64,000 nt of DNA from Ethanoligenens harbinense YUAN-3 (GCF_000178115.2 NC_014828.1:1395310-1459309); one strand, 5' to 3'; shown: positions 42,836 to 53,275, numbered from the stretch's first letter. Notes: generated by a model from the letters alone, not told the origin. Numbers and translations: made by a program.

Positions 42836-44302
42836 ATGGTTACACCTTCTTATGAGGAGGCCGCAAAACTGGCCGGAGGGTATGGGCGCATCCCGCTTTC
42901 CATGGAGATCTATGCGGACATGGAGACGCCCGTGCGCCTGCTTGCAAGACTGGCGGCGCGGGGCAGCCACTACTTTCTGCTTGAAAGCGCAGACGGCGGC
43001 GAAAAATGGGGGCGGTATTCGTTTTTGGGGTTCGACCCAATTCTGACCGTCACGGTGGAAAAAGGCAAAACGACGTTCGTTTCGGCGGACGGTTTGTCCG
43101 AAACGCTGGACGGTGATCCTTACGCACGCATCCGGGAAAAACTGGCGCCGTTCAAAGCGCCGGTGCTGCCGGGCCTGCCGCGTTTCACCGGCGGAGCCGT
43201 GGGCTATTTCGCCTACGACATGGTACGCTATGCCGAAGATCTGCCTGATGAAAATCCGGACGATATGCATTGCCCAGACTGCAGCCTGATGGTAGCGGAA
43301 AAACTTATTGCCTACGACAACGTGAAGCAGAAGATCATCCTCATCGTCAACGTGGATACGCGGGGAGATTTCAAAGCCAATTATGAGAAAGCGGCGGCGG
43401 AGATCGAAGCAATCCATCAGCGCATTCGTACCCAGTCCGCGCCGGAGCCTGCCTACGGTCACACAAAGCCGCAGTGGGAAAGCAACATGACCAAAGAAGC
43501 CTTTATGGATATGGTGGAAAAGGCCAAAGTGCATATCCGCGACGGCGACATCTTCCAGGTGGTGCTTTCCCAGCGTTTTTCCGCCAGAATCGACGGCGGC
43601 CTGTTCGACCTCTATCGTGTGCTGCGGGTGAGCAACCCCTCGCCCTATCTCTACTATTTAAAGCTGGGGGATGTGGAGGTGGCCGGCGCGTCGCCCGAAA
43701 CGCTGGTGCGGCTGGAAAACGGCCTGCTGGAAACCTGCCCCATCGCCGGTTCCCGCCCACGAGGCAAAACGCTTGAAGAAGACGCGGCGCTGGAAAAAGA
43801 ACTGCTTGCGGACGCCAAGGAGCTCTCCGAGCACAACATGCTGGTGGACCTCGGTCGCAATGACATCGGCCGGGTAAGCAGTTTCGGCAGCGTGAACGTG
43901 GCGGAGCACGCCAAAGTGATGCGCTATTCGCAGATCATGCACATCACCTCGTTGGTGACGGGCAGGCTGCGCGCAGACCTCGATGCGTTTGAAGCGCTGC
44001 GCTCCATTCTGCCGGCGGGCACCCTTTCAGGTGCGCCTAAGGTCAAGGCGATGGAACTGATCGACAAATATGAAAACCGACGGCGCGGGCTGTACGGCGG
44101 CGCCGTCGGCTATGTGGGGTTCGACGGCAATATGGATGCCTGCATCGCCATCCGCACCGCCATTGCCAAGGGCGGCATGGCCTATGTGCAGTCCGGCGCG
44201 GGCATCGTGGCCGACAGCGTACCCGAAACCGAATATCAAGAGAGCCTGAATAAAGCCAGAGCCGTACTGCTCGCGGCGGAAAGGGCGGGTGAAATCCAAT
44301 GA
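42836..44302 (+). CDS. trpE: Anthranilate synthase component I
   Basis: A 488-residue enzyme converting chorismate to anthranilate with TrpG. Blocks seen include the N-terminal feedback-binding region (LLESADGGEKWGRYSFLGFDP), FTGGAVGYFAYDMVR, QVVLSQRFS, GASPETLVRL, PIAGSRPRG, LVDLGRNDIG and LPAGTLSGAPKVKAMELID. GAGGAG lies about 12 nt before the ATG. First gene of trpEGDCFBA. Confidence 0.96.
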   Translation: MVTPSYEEAAKLAGGYGRIPLSMEIYADMETPVRLLARLAARGSHYFLLESADGGEKWGRYSFLGFDPILTVTVEKGKTTFVSADGLSETLDGDPYARIREKLAPFKAPVLPGLPRFTGGAVGYFAYDMVRYAEDLPDENPDDMHCPDCSLMVAEKLIAYDNVKQKIILIVNVDTRGDFKANYEKAAAEIEAIHQRIRTQSAPEPAYGHTKPQWESNMTKEAFMDMVEKAKVHIRDGDIFQVVLSQRFSARIDGGLFDLYRVLRVSNPSPYLYYLKLGDVEVAGASPETLVRLENGLLETCPIAGSRPRGKTLEEDAALEKELLADAKELSEHNMLVDLGRNDIGRVSSFGSVNVAEHAKVMRYSQIMHITSLVTGRLRADLDAFEALRSILPAGTLSGAPKVKAMELIDKYENRRRGLYGGAVGYVGFDGNMDACIAIRTAIAKGGMAYVQSGAGIVADSVPETEYQESLNKARAVLLAAERAGEIQ

Positions 44303-44871
44303 TCCTGATTCTTGATAATTATGATAGTTTCTCCTATAATTTATATCAGGTGTTCGGCACCATCACGCCCGATGTGCGCGTGGTGCGCAGCGACAAGATC
44401 ACGGTGGACGGGGTGCGCTCGCTGCACCCCTCTCATCTGGTACTTTCGCCCGGCCCCGGTTTTCCTAAAGACGCGGGCATCTGCATAGACACCGTCCACG
44501 CCTTGAAGGGAGAGCTGCCGATCTTGGGCGTCTGCCTGGGGCACCAGGCCATTGGGGAAGCGTTCGGCGGCAAAGTGGTGCATGCGCCGCAGTTGATGCA
44601 CGGCAAGACCAGCACCGTCACGCTCGATAGGGACTGCCCGCTGTTCAAAGGGCTGCCTGAAACGGTGAACGTCATGCGTTACCATTCTCTGGTGGTGGAA
44701 AAGGCTACGCTGCCGTCCTGCCTGCGGGTGACGGCCGCCGAGCCGCAGGGCGAGGTCATGGCGTTTATGCACAAAGAGTATCCCGTTTTTGGGTTGCAGT
44801 TTCATCCAGAGTCGTTCATGACCGAGCATGGGGTCGACATGCTGCGGAATTTTTATTCGATACAGGTGTGA
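44299..44871 (+). CDS. trpG: Anthranilate synthase component II (glutamine amidotransferase)
   Basis: A 190-residue class I amidotransferase. The catalytic triad is visible: cysteine in LGVCLGHQAIGEAFGG (about 76), and histidine with glutamate in FHPESFMTEHG near the C-terminus. It overlaps trpE by 4 bp (ATGA). It may also serve p-aminobenzoate synthesis, but its place in the trp operon favours TrpG. Confidence 0.95.
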   Translation: MILILDNYDSFSYNLYQVFGTITPDVRVVRSDKITVDGVRSLHPSHLVLSPGPGFPKDAGICIDTVHALKGELPILGVCLGHQAIGEAFGGKVVHAPQLMHGKTSTVTLDRDCPLFKGLPETVNVMRYHSLVVEKATLPSCLRVTAAEPQGEVMAFMHKEYPVFGLQFHPESFMTEHGVDMLRNFYSIQV

Positions 44872-44881
44872 GGTGTGCAGA

Positions 44882-45895
44882 ATGATAAAAGAAGCCATTG
44901 GGCAGGTGGTGGAAGGGAAGGACCTTTCACCCGAACAGGCCAGAGGCGCGATGGATGAGATCATGAGCGGAGGCGCCACCCCCGCGCAGATCGGTGCCTA
45001 TATCACGGCGCTGCGAATGAAGGGCGAGAGCATCGATGAGATCACCGCCAGCGCGCAGGTGATGCGCGAGAAAGCGCCGCTGGTGCGGGCCGAGGGTGAT
45101 GTGCTGGATATTGTGGGCACCGGTGGGGACCGCTCCTTCACGTTTAATGTGTCCACCGTCAGTTCGCTGGTGGTAGCTGCGGCGGGCGTACAGGTGGCCA
45201 AGCACGGCAATCGCTCCGCTTCCAGCAAATGCGGCAGTGCCGATGTGCTGGAAGCATTGGGCGTTAAACTCAACCTTACGGCGGAGCAGGCCGCCGGCCT
45301 GCTCCGGACCGCAGGCATCTGCTTCATGTTCGCGCAGGCGTTTCACGGTTCCATGAAATACGCCGCCGGGCCGCGCCGTGAACTTGGCATCCGCACCATC
45401 TTCAATATCCTCGGGCCGCTTGCCAACCCAGCCCGCGCCAATCTGCAGTTGCTGGGCGTCTACGACGCGGCGCTCTGCCAGCCTCTGGCGCAGGTGCTTG
45501 CCAATCTGGGGGTGCGGCGAGCCATGGTGGTCTATGGGCTGGACGGTCTGGATGAAGTCTCGCTCTGCGGGCAGACCCAAGTGAGCGAACTGATCGACCA
45601 GCGGGTGAGCAACTATTTGCTTTCGCCGGAAGATTTCGGCCTCACGCCCTGCGCGCTGGAAGACTTACGCGGCGGGGACGCACAGGAAAACGCGCAGATT
45701 GCCCGGAATATCCTTTCGGGAGAAACCGGCCCCAAGCGGGACATGGTGCTGCTCAACAGTGCCGCCGCGCTTTACATGGCCGGCAAGGCCGACGGTCTGA
45801 AAGCCGGTGTGGAGATGGCACGGGAACTGATCGATTCCGGTAAAGCGGCGGAAAAGCTCGAAGAACTGGTGCGCGTGTCCAACAGCATCGCCTGA
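44882..45895 (+). CDS. trpD: Anthranilate phosphoribosyltransferase
   Basis: A 337-residue enzyme transferring phosphoribose from PRPP to anthranilate. The PRPP/Mg loop is DIVGTGGDRSFTFNVST, with KHGNRSASSKCGSADVLEALG following, and GPLANPA in the second half. The ATG chosen at 44882 follows the trpG stop by 10 bp with AGGTG upstream. Confidence 0.95.
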   Translation: MIKEAIGQVVEGKDLSPEQARGAMDEIMSGGATPAQIGAYITALRMKGESIDEITASAQVMREKAPLVRAEGDVLDIVGTGGDRSFTFNVSTVSSLVVAAAGVQVAKHGNRSASSKCGSADVLEALGVKLNLTAEQAAGLLRTAGICFMFAQAFHGSMKYAAGPRRELGIRTIFNILGPLANPARANLQLLGVYDAALCQPLAQVLANLGVRRAMVVYGLDGLDEVSLCGQTQVSELIDQRVSNYLLSPEDFGLTPCALEDLRGGDAQENAQIARNILSGETGPKRDMVLLNSAAALYMAGKADGLKAGVEMARELIDSGKAAEKLEELVRVSNSIA

Positions 45896-45968
45896 ACCGC
45901 CGCGCCCCCTCTTTGCTCCCGGAAGGGAGCGGCAGGCTGATTTCCCACACATAAAGGAGCCAAACCGC

Positions 45969-46772
45969 ATGAGCAGTGAAACGATTTTGGATACCATCAT
46001 GGCCAACCGCAGGCAGCAAATCGCCGCGCTGAAAGAGAAACGGCCGCTGCATGCCCTGGCTGAGCAGGCGTTTTCCGCGCGTGAAAAACGCACGGCGGTG
46101 GATTTTGCCGCAACGCTGAAAAAGCCCGGCCTGTCGGTGATCGCGGAGGTCAAAAAGGCGTCGCCGTCGAAAGGGGTCATTCAGCCGGACTTCCACCCGG
46201 TAGAAATTGCCCGTGCATACGAGGCGGCCGGAGCAGATGCGGTTTCCGTGCTCACCGAGGAGACATATTTCCAAGGCGGCGCGGATACCTTAACACAGGT
46301 ACGCGGAGCCGTTTCGCTCCCGGTCCTGCGGAAAGATTTCATTTTTGACGAGTGGCAAATCGCCGAGGCGTGCGTGCTGGGAGCGGATGCGATTTTGCTC
46401 ATTGCCTCCGTGCTGGATGTGTTCGCACTGAAAAAACTGATGGCGGTGGCGGAGATGTTCGGGTTGCAATGCCTGGTGGAGGTACGCAGCGAGTCGCAGG
46501 TGCGCGATGCATTGCGCGCGGGCGCGCGCGTGGTGGGGGTAAACAACCGCAACCTCGCCACGTTCGATGTCGATCTGTCCACGTCCGCGCGCTTCCGGCA
46601 CCTTTTCCCAGAGGATGTGGTTTTCGTTTCCGAAAGCGGCATTGCCACGGCGGAAGATATGAAACAGGCCGCAGATCTGGGGGCGGATGCGGTACTCATC
46701 GGCGAAACGCTGATGCGTGCCCCCGACATTCACGCGAAACTGAAGGAATTACGGTCATTAACGCATGGTTAA
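45969..46772 (+). CDS. trpC: Indole-3-glycerol phosphate synthase
   Basis: A 267-residue TIM barrel with VIAEVKKASPSKG (catalytic Lys and phosphate-binding), LTEETYFQGG, VLRKDFIFDEWQ, AILLIASVL, VGVNNRNLATFDVD and SESGIATAED. It closes the pyrrole ring of indole-glycerol phosphate. AAAGGAG precedes the ATG. A 73-bp spacer separates it from trpD, and it overlaps trpF by 8 bp. Confidence 0.95.
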   Translation: MSSETILDTIMANRRQQIAALKEKRPLHALAEQAFSAREKRTAVDFAATLKKPGLSVIAEVKKASPSKGVIQPDFHPVEIARAYEAAGADAVSVLTEETYFQGGADTLTQVRGAVSLPVLRKDFIFDEWQIAEACVLGADAILLIASVLDVFALKKLMAVAEMFGLQCLVEVRSESQVRDALRAGARVVGVNNRNLATFDVDLSTSARFRHLFPEDVVFVSESGIATAEDMKQAADLGADAVLIGETLMRAPDIHAKLKELRSLTHG

Positions 46773-47415
46773 AGTGAAGCTTTGCGGCTTGCGCCGCGTG
46801 GAAGATATCATTTCCGTCAACCGGCTGGCAGCGGATTACGCAGGGTTTGTGTTTGCGCCCTGCAAGCGGAAAGTCACACCGGAACTGGCGCGGGCACTGC
46901 GGAAATCCCTCAAAAGCCCTACCAAGGCGGTAGGGGTGTTTGTTGATACGCCGGCCCCGGAAGTTGCCGCTATTGCGGAATGGTGCGGAATGGATGTGGT
47001 GCAGATGCACGGGAATGAGGATGCCGAGACCGTGCAGACGCTGCGCATGCTGCTGCCGTCGGGCTGTGAAATCTGGAAAGCGGCCCATGTGCGCACGGCG
47101 GATGATATCCGCAAGGCAGCGGAAACCGGCGCGGACCGTTTGCTGCTGGATGCCTATTCACCCGATGCGGCCGGTGGGACCGGAGCCACGTTTAATTGGG
47201 AGATTATCCCGCAATGCGATATCCCTGTGCCGTATTTCGTGGCCGGGGGGCTGTCGGCGGAGAACGTGGCGGATGCGGTACGTGTCGCGCAGCCGTATGG
47301 TGTGGACGTCAGCAGCGGGGTGGAGACCGACGGCTTCAAGGACGCCGGGAAAATGGCACAGTTTGTCTGGGCCGCGCGCGGGGAGGCTTCCCAAGCGGGG
47401 CAGGGCATCGAATAA
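46765..47415 (+). CDS. trpF: Phosphoribosylanthranilate isomerase
   Basis: A 216-residue TIM-barrel isomerase with [11 protein letters not shown] (catalytic Cys), [41 protein letters not shown] (catalytic Asp), and [15 protein letters not shown] with [10 protein letters not shown]. Its start overlaps the end of trpC by 8 bp. Confidence 0.94.
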   Translation: MVKVKLCGLRRVEDIISVNRLAADYAGFVFAPCKRKVTPELARALRKSLKSPTKAVGVFVDTPAPEVAAIAEWCGMDVVQMHGNEDAETVQTLRMLLPSGCEIWKAAHVRTADDIRKAAETGADRLLLDAYSPDAAGGTGATFNWEIIPQCDIPVPYFVAGGLSAENVADAVRVAQPYGVDVSSGVETDGFKDAGKMAQFVWAARGEASQAGQGIE

Positions 47416-47434
47416 GAAAGCGAAGGTGAGCGCA

Positions 47435-48622
47435 ATGGCGCAAAAAGGGCGGTATGGCGTCCATGGCGGGCAGTATGTGCCCGAAACATTGATGAACGCG
47501 CTGGAAGAACTGGAACAGGCGTATGCCCGGTTCCAAAACGACGCGACGTTCCAAGCGGAGTTGCAGGATTTATATCAGAACTATGCGGGCCGTCCGTCTT
47601 TGTTATATGAAGCAAAGCGGATGACGGAAGACCTCGGAGGCGCGCGGATTTTTCTCAAGCGCGAAGACCTCAACCACACCGGCTCGCACAAGATCAACAA
47701 CGTGCTGGGTCAGGTGCTTATGGCCAAAAAGATGGGTAAAAAGCGTGTGATCGCCGAGACCGGTGCGGGCCAACACGGCGTGGCTACAGCAACGGTCGCC
47801 ACACTGATGGGTCTGGAATGCGAGATCTTCATGGGGCGGGAGGATACCGACCGCCAGGCGCTGAACGTGTTTCGCATGGAAATGCTCGGCGCGAAGGTGC
47901 ACCCGGTAGACTCCGGAACGAAAACGCTTAAAGATGCCGTCAACGAGGCTCTGCGCAACTGGACCTCCCGCGTGGACGATACGTTCTATGTGATGGGTTC
48001 GGTAATGGGGCCGCATCCCTACCCAATGATCGTGCGTGATTTCCAGAGCATCATCGGCAAAGAGATCAAAGCGCAGTGCATGGAACAGATCGGCCGCCTG
48101 CCCGATGTGGTGATGGCCTGTGTGGGCGGCGGCAGCAACGCCATGGGCGCGTTTTATGATTTCATCGGGGATAAAACGGTGCATCTCATCGGCGTGGAGG
48201 CTGCGGGCGAAGGCGTGGACACGCCCCGCACCGCCGCCACCATCGAGCGCGGTACGCTTGGCGTGTTCCACGGGATGAAATCGTATTTTTTGCAGGACGA
48301 AGAAGGGCAGATTGCGCCCGTCTACTCCATTTCGGCAGGTTTGGACTATCCGGGCATCGGGCCGGAGCATGCCTGGCTGCATGACAACGGCCGTGCGGAA
48401 TATGTCGGCGCGACCGACAAGGAAGCCGTGGACGCGTTTCTTTATCTCTCCAAGCTGGAGGGTATCATCCCGGCCATCGAGAGCGCCCATGCGGTCGCCT
48501 ATGCCCGCAAGCTGGCGCCCACGCTGCAGAAAGACGCTGTGATCGTTATCAATATTTCCGGGCGCGGTGACAAGGACGTTGCCGCCATCGCTCGTTATCT
48601 GGGGGTGCAGCTCCATGACTGA
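47435..48622 (+). CDS. trpB: Tryptophan synthase beta chain
   Basis: A 395-residue PLP enzyme condensing indole with serine. The PLP lysine is in [30 protein letters not shown] and the phosphate loop [10 protein letters not shown] are present. The start is ATG 47435 with AAGGTGAG upstream. The frame is open 165 codons further upstream only because it shadows trpF. It overlaps trpA by 8 bp. Confidence 0.96.
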   Translation: MAQKGRYGVHGGQYVPETLMNALEELEQAYARFQNDATFQAELQDLYQNYAGRPSLLYEAKRMTEDLGGARIFLKREDLNHTGSHKINNVLGQVLMAKKMGKKRVIAETGAGQHGVATATVATLMGLECEIFMGREDTDRQALNVFRMEMLGAKVHPVDSGTKTLKDAVNEALRNWTSRVDDTFYVMGSVMGPHPYPMIVRDFQSIIGKEIKAQCMEQIGRLPDVVMACVGGGSNAMGAFYDFIGDKTVHLIGVEAAGEGVDTPRTAATIERGTLGVFHGMKSYFLQDEEGQIAPVYSISAGLDYPGIGPEHAWLHDNGRAEYVGATDKEAVDAFLYLSKLEGIIPAIESAHAVAYARKLAPTLQKDAVIVINISGRGDKDVAAIARYLGVQLHD

Positions 48623-49412
48623 CCGTATCGGCGAAATGTTCGCCAAACAGAAGCAGGCAGGCAAAAAAGCGCTGATCACATTCGTGACAGCCGGGGACCC
48701 CGATATCGCCGCCACTGAAAAGCTGGTGCTGGCAATGGAACAGGCGGGAGCCGATCTGGTGGAATTGGGCGTGCCGTTTTCCGACCCGGTGGCGGAGGGG
48801 CCGGTCATTCAGGCTGCCAACATCCGCGCGCTCTCCAACGGATTGAAGATCGACGGCGTGTTCGACGCGGTGGCGCGCCTGCGTGAAAAAACGCAGGTCC
48901 CGCTTGTATTTTTGATGTACATCAACAGCATCTTCAATTATGGAAAAGAAAATTTCTTCAAACGGTGCCGCGAGACCGGCGTGGACGGCGTCATCATCCC
49001 CGATCTGCCCTATGAGGAGAAGGATGAAGTGGCTGATCCGGCCGCGAAGAACGGGATCAAGCTGATCTCGCTGGTGGCGCCTACCTCACACGAGCGCATC
49101 CAGAAGATCGCGGAGCAGGCGGAGGGGTTCCTCTATTGCGTGTCCTCTCTTGGTGTGACGGGCACTCGCAGTTCGTTTCACACCGATTTTGAATCGTTCT
49201 TCTCACTCATCAACCGTTACACCGCCGCGCCCACCGCACTGGGCTTCGGCATCTCGTCGCCGGAGCAGGCGCGCGAACTCAAACGCTATGCGGACGGTAT
49301 CATCGTAGGCAGCGCCATCGTGCGACTGGTGGGTGCCGCGGCCACACCGGAAGATGCCGTGAAAAGCGTCGCAGACTTTACCGCATCGCTGCGTGCGGGA
49401 CTGGACAGCTGA
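48615..49412 (+). CDS. trpA: Tryptophan synthase alpha chain
   Basis: A 265-residue TIM barrel that releases indole from indole-glycerol phosphate. Catalytic glutamate is in [19 protein letters not shown], catalytic aspartate in [10 protein letters not shown], and phosphate binding is in [10 protein letters not shown] and IVGSAIV. Last gene of the trp operon, followed by a terminator. Confidence 0.95.
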   Translation: MTDRIGEMFAKQKQAGKKALITFVTAGDPDIAATEKLVLAMEQAGADLVELGVPFSDPVAEGPVIQAANIRALSNGLKIDGVFDAVARLREKTQVPLVFLMYINSIFNYGKENFFKRCRETGVDGVIIPDLPYEEKDEVADPAAKNGIKLISLVAPTSHERIQKIAEQAEGFLYCVSSLGVTGTRSSFHTDFESFFSLINRYTAAPTALGFGISSPEQARELKRYADGIIVGSAIVRLVGAAATPEDAVKSVADFTASLRAGLDS

Positions 49413-49437
49413 GTATTCTTATATATGGGCATGAAGA

Positions 49438-49465
49438 GGCGCGCCGACAGACGCGCCCCTTTTTG
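49438..49465 (+). terminator. Terminator of the trp operon
   Basis: GGCGCG (49438-49443) pairs with CGCGCC (49452-49457) and is followed by CCTTTTTGTTTTG. It lies 25 bp after trpA. Confidence 0.8.
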
Positions 49466-49568
49466 TTTTGTCTGCCCGCACTTTTCGTTCATGCCCTCTT
49501 GTCCGTTCACATACCATGTAGCAATACCGCGTGCTGTTGCGCGGAGGTGGAAACATGAGGGTGATGAC

Positions 49569-50759
49569 ATGGGGCTGCAAAAACCAAAATGGGTCGGTGG
49601 GCTTTTCGGGCGCAGAGAAAAGGGGAATCCGCAAGATGGGACAAAAGGGCGCCGTTCGCTGCAGGTGCTTAATATCGCGGTGTTTGGGCTATGTGCGGTG
49701 TTGGTCGTTTCTCTCTTTCTCACCCATACGCAGGCGGGAGGGATGCTGCTGGTCAAGTTTTATAAGGCAGACACCTCTTCGTCTCGCACGCTGGTTCTGG
49801 AAAGCCGGCCGGGCGGTGGACAGCTCTCTGCCGAGCAGGTGGCATCCCGTATCCTGCCTGCCGTGGTGGGCGTCGTGCAGTACCAGAAAGGTTCGCTGAG
49901 CGAGACAGGGGAAGGGTCCGGCATTCTGATGAGCGCCGACGGCCGTATCGTTACCAACAACCATGTGGTGGAGGGTGCCAACCGTCTGGATGTGGTGCTG
50001 CACAACGGCAAACATTATGCGGCTGCGCTGGTGGGAACCGATGCGCGCACCGATCTTGCCGTCCTCAAAATCAACGCGCAGAAGCTGCCGTATGCCCAGT
50101 TTGGCGATTCAGACCAATGCCATGTGGGCGAGCAGGTGCTTGCGGTGGGCAATCCGTCCGGGCTGGAACTGGCCGGCTCGGTCACACAGGGCATCATTTC
50201 CGCGCTCAACCGCAATGTGGATGTCGGCAACGGCCCCATGAACCTCATTCAGACCGACGCCGCCATCAATCCCGGCAATTCGGGTGGCGCGCTGGTCAAT
50301 ATGTACGGGCAAGTGGTGGGCATCAACTCGGCGAAAATCGCGCAGACGGGCTATGAGGGTCTTGGGTTTTCCATCCCCATTCGCACCGCGCAGCCGATTG
50401 TAGACTCCATTCTCAAATACGGATATGTGAAGGGTCGTGTCAAATTCGGCCTGAACTGCCGTGAAATCGACACCGTCACCGCGCAGATCAATCATATTCC
50501 ACAGGGCATCTACATTGGCTATGTGGAACCGGGCAGCAGCGCCGCGCAAAACGGAGTGAAAGCCGATGACATCATCACGGCGGTGGACGGCCAGTCCGTC
50601 AAGAATACCAACGATCTTATCACGCTGCGCGACAAGCACAAGCCGGGCGATACGCTTGAGCTGACGCTCTTCCGCCGTGGGGACGGCAAAACCTATGAGA
50701 TTCCCGTCGCCCTGATGGAAGACAAGGGGGCCGCGGGTGCAACCGACGGAGATTGGTAA
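49569..50759 (+). CDS. HtrA/DegP-type membrane-anchored serine protease
   Basis: A 396-residue protein with an N-terminal anchor (about 33-53). The trypsin-like domain has its triad in VTNNHVVEG (His), DARTDLAVLKI (Asp) and NPGNSGGALVN (Ser). A C-terminal PDZ domain (about 300-385) includes IGYVEPGSSAAQNGVKADDIITAVDG. It degrades misfolded proteins outside the membrane. The ATG at 49569 is preceded by GAGGGTGA. Another ATG 15 nt earlier is in the wrong frame. Confidence 0.94.
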   Translation: MGLQKPKWVGGLFGRREKGNPQDGTKGRRSLQVLNIAVFGLCAVLVVSLFLTHTQAGGMLLVKFYKADTSSSRTLVLESRPGGGQLSAEQVASRILPAVVGVVQYQKGSLSETGEGSGILMSADGRIVTNNHVVEGANRLDVVLHNGKHYAAALVGTDARTDLAVLKINAQKLPYAQFGDSDQCHVGEQVLAVGNPSGLELAGSVTQGIISALNRNVDVGNGPMNLIQTDAAINPGNSGGALVNMYGQVVGINSAKIAQTGYEGLGFSIPIRTAQPIVDSILKYGYVKGRVKFGLNCREIDTVTAQINHIPQGIYIGYVEPGSSAAQNGVKADDIITAVDGQSVKNTNDLITLRDKHKPGDTLELTLFRRGDGKTYEIPVALMEDKGAAGATDGDW

Positions 50760-50866
50760 AGGGAATACCTGTTGGTTTTTTCAATAAATTAGAAAATCGT
50801 TTGCATTTACCGATCAAAAAGCTGTATACTATAAAAAGCCGATTCGGCAATATTTGCATCGCTGAT

Positions 50867-50909
50867 TGTGATAAAAGTCACATTCAAACAGGCATGATAG
50901 TGGTATACT
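50867..50909 (+). promoter_or_regulatory. Crp/Fnr-type site and promoter for trx-crp
   Basis: TGTGATAAAAGTCACA (50867-50882) is a perfect TGTGA-N6-TCACA palindrome. TATACT (50904-50909) follows with no good -35 box. A start at about 50916 puts the palindrome centre at -41.5, the class II activator position. A second, unaided promoter (TTGCAT-18-TATACT) lies about 50 bp upstream, near 50799-50830. The Crp-like gene two genes on may bind here. Confidence 0.7.
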
Positions 50910-50992
50910 ATGGGCAGATGAAATAAAGTGTCTCCAAGGCCGGTATGGATTCCGGCTGTGGGGATGCAGTTTCAAAAAAGGGAGTGTTCAAA

Positions 50993-51307
50993 ATGGCGGC
51001 AATCACCGTTACAAAGGATAATTTCAATACGATCGTTCTGCAAGCCGACAAACCGGTTCTGATCGATTTCTGGGCAACATGGTGCGGCCCGTGCCGGATG
51101 GTTTCACCTATTGTGGATGAGCTTTCCGAAGAATTGAGCGGTACCATCGAGGTAGCCAAAGTCAATGTAGATGAGGAACCGGAACTTGCTTCCAAGTTTG
51201 GTGTGATGAGTATCCCCACATTGGTGCTGGTCAAGGGCGGAACAGTGGCCGCCACTTCGGTGGGCGCCAGGCCTAAGGAAGATATCCGCCAGCAGCTGGG
51301 TATTTGA
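50993..51307 (+). CDS. trxA: Thioredoxin
   Basis: A 104-residue thioredoxin with active site WATWCGPCRM, cis-proline block MSIPTLVLVKGG and the buried aspartate in VLIDFWA. GGGAGTG precedes the ATG at 50993. It is followed by a Crp/Fnr-type regulator on the same strand; shared control by the palindrome upstream links redox and regulator. Confidence 0.94.
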   Translation: MAAITVTKDNFNTIVLQADKPVLIDFWATWCGPCRMVSPIVDELSEELSGTIEVAKVNVDEEPELASKFGVMSIPTLVLVKGGTVAATSVGARPKEDIRQQLGI

Positions 51308-51396
51308 CAGCACCACGTTTTCAGGGCCGCGCGCTTCGCAGGACGAGGCACGCGGCTTTTGCTGTGCGCAGCGTGGAAGAAGAAAGAGGGGATGGT

Positions 51397-52047
51397 ATGA
51401 CGCAACAAGAATGGACAATCCACTTCCCGTTTCTCAGGCAGATGCCGGAGGATGAACGCAGGCATTTTTTGCAGTCTGCCGTTCTGTACCATCTGCGCGC
51501 GGGCGAGGTCGTGGTGCGGGAGCACTCCAACTGCATCGGGGTTATCTTTGTTCTTTCGGGCGAACTGAAAGTGTACAAGGTTTCCGAAAGCGGCCGGGAA
51601 CTTGCACTTTACAGCGTTTTTCCGGGTGAGGCCGCTCTGCTGACAATCAGCAGCCTGACCGCACAGGTGTCCGCTTCTGAAGTTTCGCTGGCCGCCTTGC
51701 AGGACAGTGTGGTTGCCATCGTGCCGTTCAGCACGTTCTGTTATCTAATCAGTACATCCCCACAGCTTCAGCAGTTTGTTTTTTCCTGTATGTATAACAA
51801 ATATACGGCCATCATCACGCTCATTGAGAAACTGACGTTCAAAAGTGTCAACGACCGGCTGTATGATTACATCTGCGAAAACACCGACGGCGGACGCATG
51901 CCGCTTTACACCACCCACGCGCAGGTGGCCGCAAGGCTGGGGACGTCCCGCGAGGTGGTCACCCGCTGCCTTCGGAAAATGAAACGGGACGGTATCATCC
52001 AAACCGAGCGCGGGAAAATTTCTCTGATAAAGAAAAAAGATACATAG
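51397..52047 (+). CDS. Crp/Fnr-family transcriptional regulator
   Basis: A 216-residue regulator: cyclic-nucleotide-binding-like domain (about 10-125, with LRAGEVVVREHSNCIGVIFVLSGELKVYK), dimer helix, then winged HTH THAQVAARLGTSREVVTRCLRKM. No N-terminal Fnr iron-sulfur cysteine set is present. The recognition helix S-R-E-x-x-x-R matches the Crp residues that read TGTGA, which agrees with the palindrome upstream of the preceding gene. The effector is unknown. Confidence 0.92.
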   Translation: MTQQEWTIHFPFLRQMPEDERRHFLQSAVLYHLRAGEVVVREHSNCIGVIFVLSGELKVYKVSESGRELALYSVFPGEAALLTISSLTAQVSASEVSLAALQDSVVAIVPFSTFCYLISTSPQLQQFVFSCMYNKYTAIITLIEKLTFKSVNDRLYDYICENTDGGRMPLYTTHAQVAARLGTSREVVTRCLRKMKRDGIIQTERGKISLIKKKDT

Positions 52048-52106
52048 CAAAGCGGGGTAGTTGCCGGCGTTGCCGTTTGGTCAAAAAGAAAAGGAAGGAC
52101 ATGAAC

Positions 52107-52805
52107 ATGAGTACACAAGCGGAGCCGTCTGTGACGGCCGTCATTGTGGCCGCGGGGAACGGACGGCGGATGGGAGGCGCAGCCAAACCGTTTTTGCCGC
52201 TTTGCGGCCGGCCGGTGCTGGCGTATGTTCTGGATGCGTTTGCACACTGTCCGCTGGTGACGGAGATCGTCGTGGTCACGCGCCCGAATGAGATGGCCGA
52301 AGCCGGGAAAATCGGCCGGGCATACAAGAAATTTGCGGGTGTGGTACCCGGCGGCTCAACCAGACAGCTTTCCGTGCGGGCTGGGCTGGAACGGGCGTCC
52401 GGAGATTATCTGGCCATCCACGACGGCGCCCGGCCGCTGGTATCGCTTGCCTGCATTGAACGGGCAATCCGCGCCGCTTTCGTTTGCGGGGCGGCTGCGG
52501 CGGCTGTGAAAGTCAAAGATACCATCAAAGTGACCGACGACTGGGGGTATGTGATGCAGACGCCCGAGCGGGCGCGCCTTTGGGCTGTGCAAACGCCTCA
52601 GGTTTTTAAGAAAGCACTGCTGCTGCGCGCATTTGCGGCGGCCGAGGCCGTGGATGCGGATTATACGGACGACTGCCAACTGGTGGAGGCAATCGGTGGG
52701 AGAGTGCGGCTGGTGGAAGGAGACTACGCCAACCTGAAGATCACCACGCCGGAGGACATGGATGCGGCAGCGGCGCTGCTCCGGAAAAAGGGGACACAGG
52801 CATGA
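52107..52805 (+). CDS. ispD: 2-C-methyl-D-erythritol 4-phosphate cytidylyltransferase
   Basis: A 232-residue nucleotidyltransferase of the MEP isoprenoid pathway. The N-terminal [24 protein letters not shown] is the CTP-binding loop, with [22 protein letters not shown] and [10 protein letters not shown] following, all typical of IspD. It overlaps ispF by 4 bp. Confidence 0.95.
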   Translation: MSTQAEPSVTAVIVAAGNGRRMGGAAKPFLPLCGRPVLAYVLDAFAHCPLVTEIVVVTRPNEMAEAGKIGRAYKKFAGVVPGGSTRQLSVRAGLERASGDYLAIHDGARPLVSLACIERAIRAAFVCGAAAAAVKVKDTIKVTDDWGYVMQTPERARLWAVQTPQVFKKALLLRAFAAAEAVDADYTDDCQLVEAIGGRVRLVEGDYANLKITTPEDMDAAAALLRKKGTQA

Positions 52806-53275
52806 GGATCGGACATGGATATGATGCACACCGTTTTGCAGACGGACGTAGGTTGGTGCTGGGCGGTGTGGAAATTCCCTGCCCCCGCGGGCTGGACGGG
52901 CATTCGGATGCCGATGTGCTGCTGCACGCCGTGATGGATGCCTTGCTTGGAGCCGCTGCGCTGGGGGATATCGGCAAGCTGTTTCCAGACACGGATATGC
53001 GATTCAAGGGCGCGGACAGCCTGGTTATGCTGCGCGAGGTGCATGCACGGATCGCGGCCGCGGGTTTCCGCGTGGGGAACATCGATGCCACCGTTATCGC
53101 GCAGGCTCCCAGGCTCGCGGCTTATATTCCCCGAATGCGGGAACGGATCGCCCAAACATGCGGGGTGGATACGGCAGATGTGAATGTCAAAGCCACCACG
53201 GAAGAACACATGGGGTTCACCGGGCGGCTTGAGGGCATCAGCGCACACGCGGTCTGCCTGTTGGAGTCCCTTTGA
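52802..53275 (+). CDS. ispF: 2-C-methyl-D-erythritol 2,4-cyclodiphosphate synthase
   Basis: A 157-residue enzyme with the family start [11 protein letters not shown], metal ligands in the [22 protein letters not shown] block, [10 protein letters not shown], and [11 protein letters not shown]. It makes the cyclic diphosphate in the MEP pathway. The ATGA overlap with ispD indicates coupled translation. Confidence 0.96.
   Translation: MRIGHGYDAHRFADGRRLVLGGVEIPCPRGLDGHSDADVLLHAVMDALLGAAALGDIGKLFPDTDMRFKGADSLVMLREVHARIAAAGFRVGNIDATVIAQAPRLAAYIPRMRERIAQTCGVDTADVNVKATTEEHMGFTGRLEGISAHAVCLLESL

Noticed and set aside
46940-47434. 165-codon N-terminal extension of trpB
   Set aside because: It is a shadow of trpF. 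TrpB has its own ATG and ribosome site at 47435.
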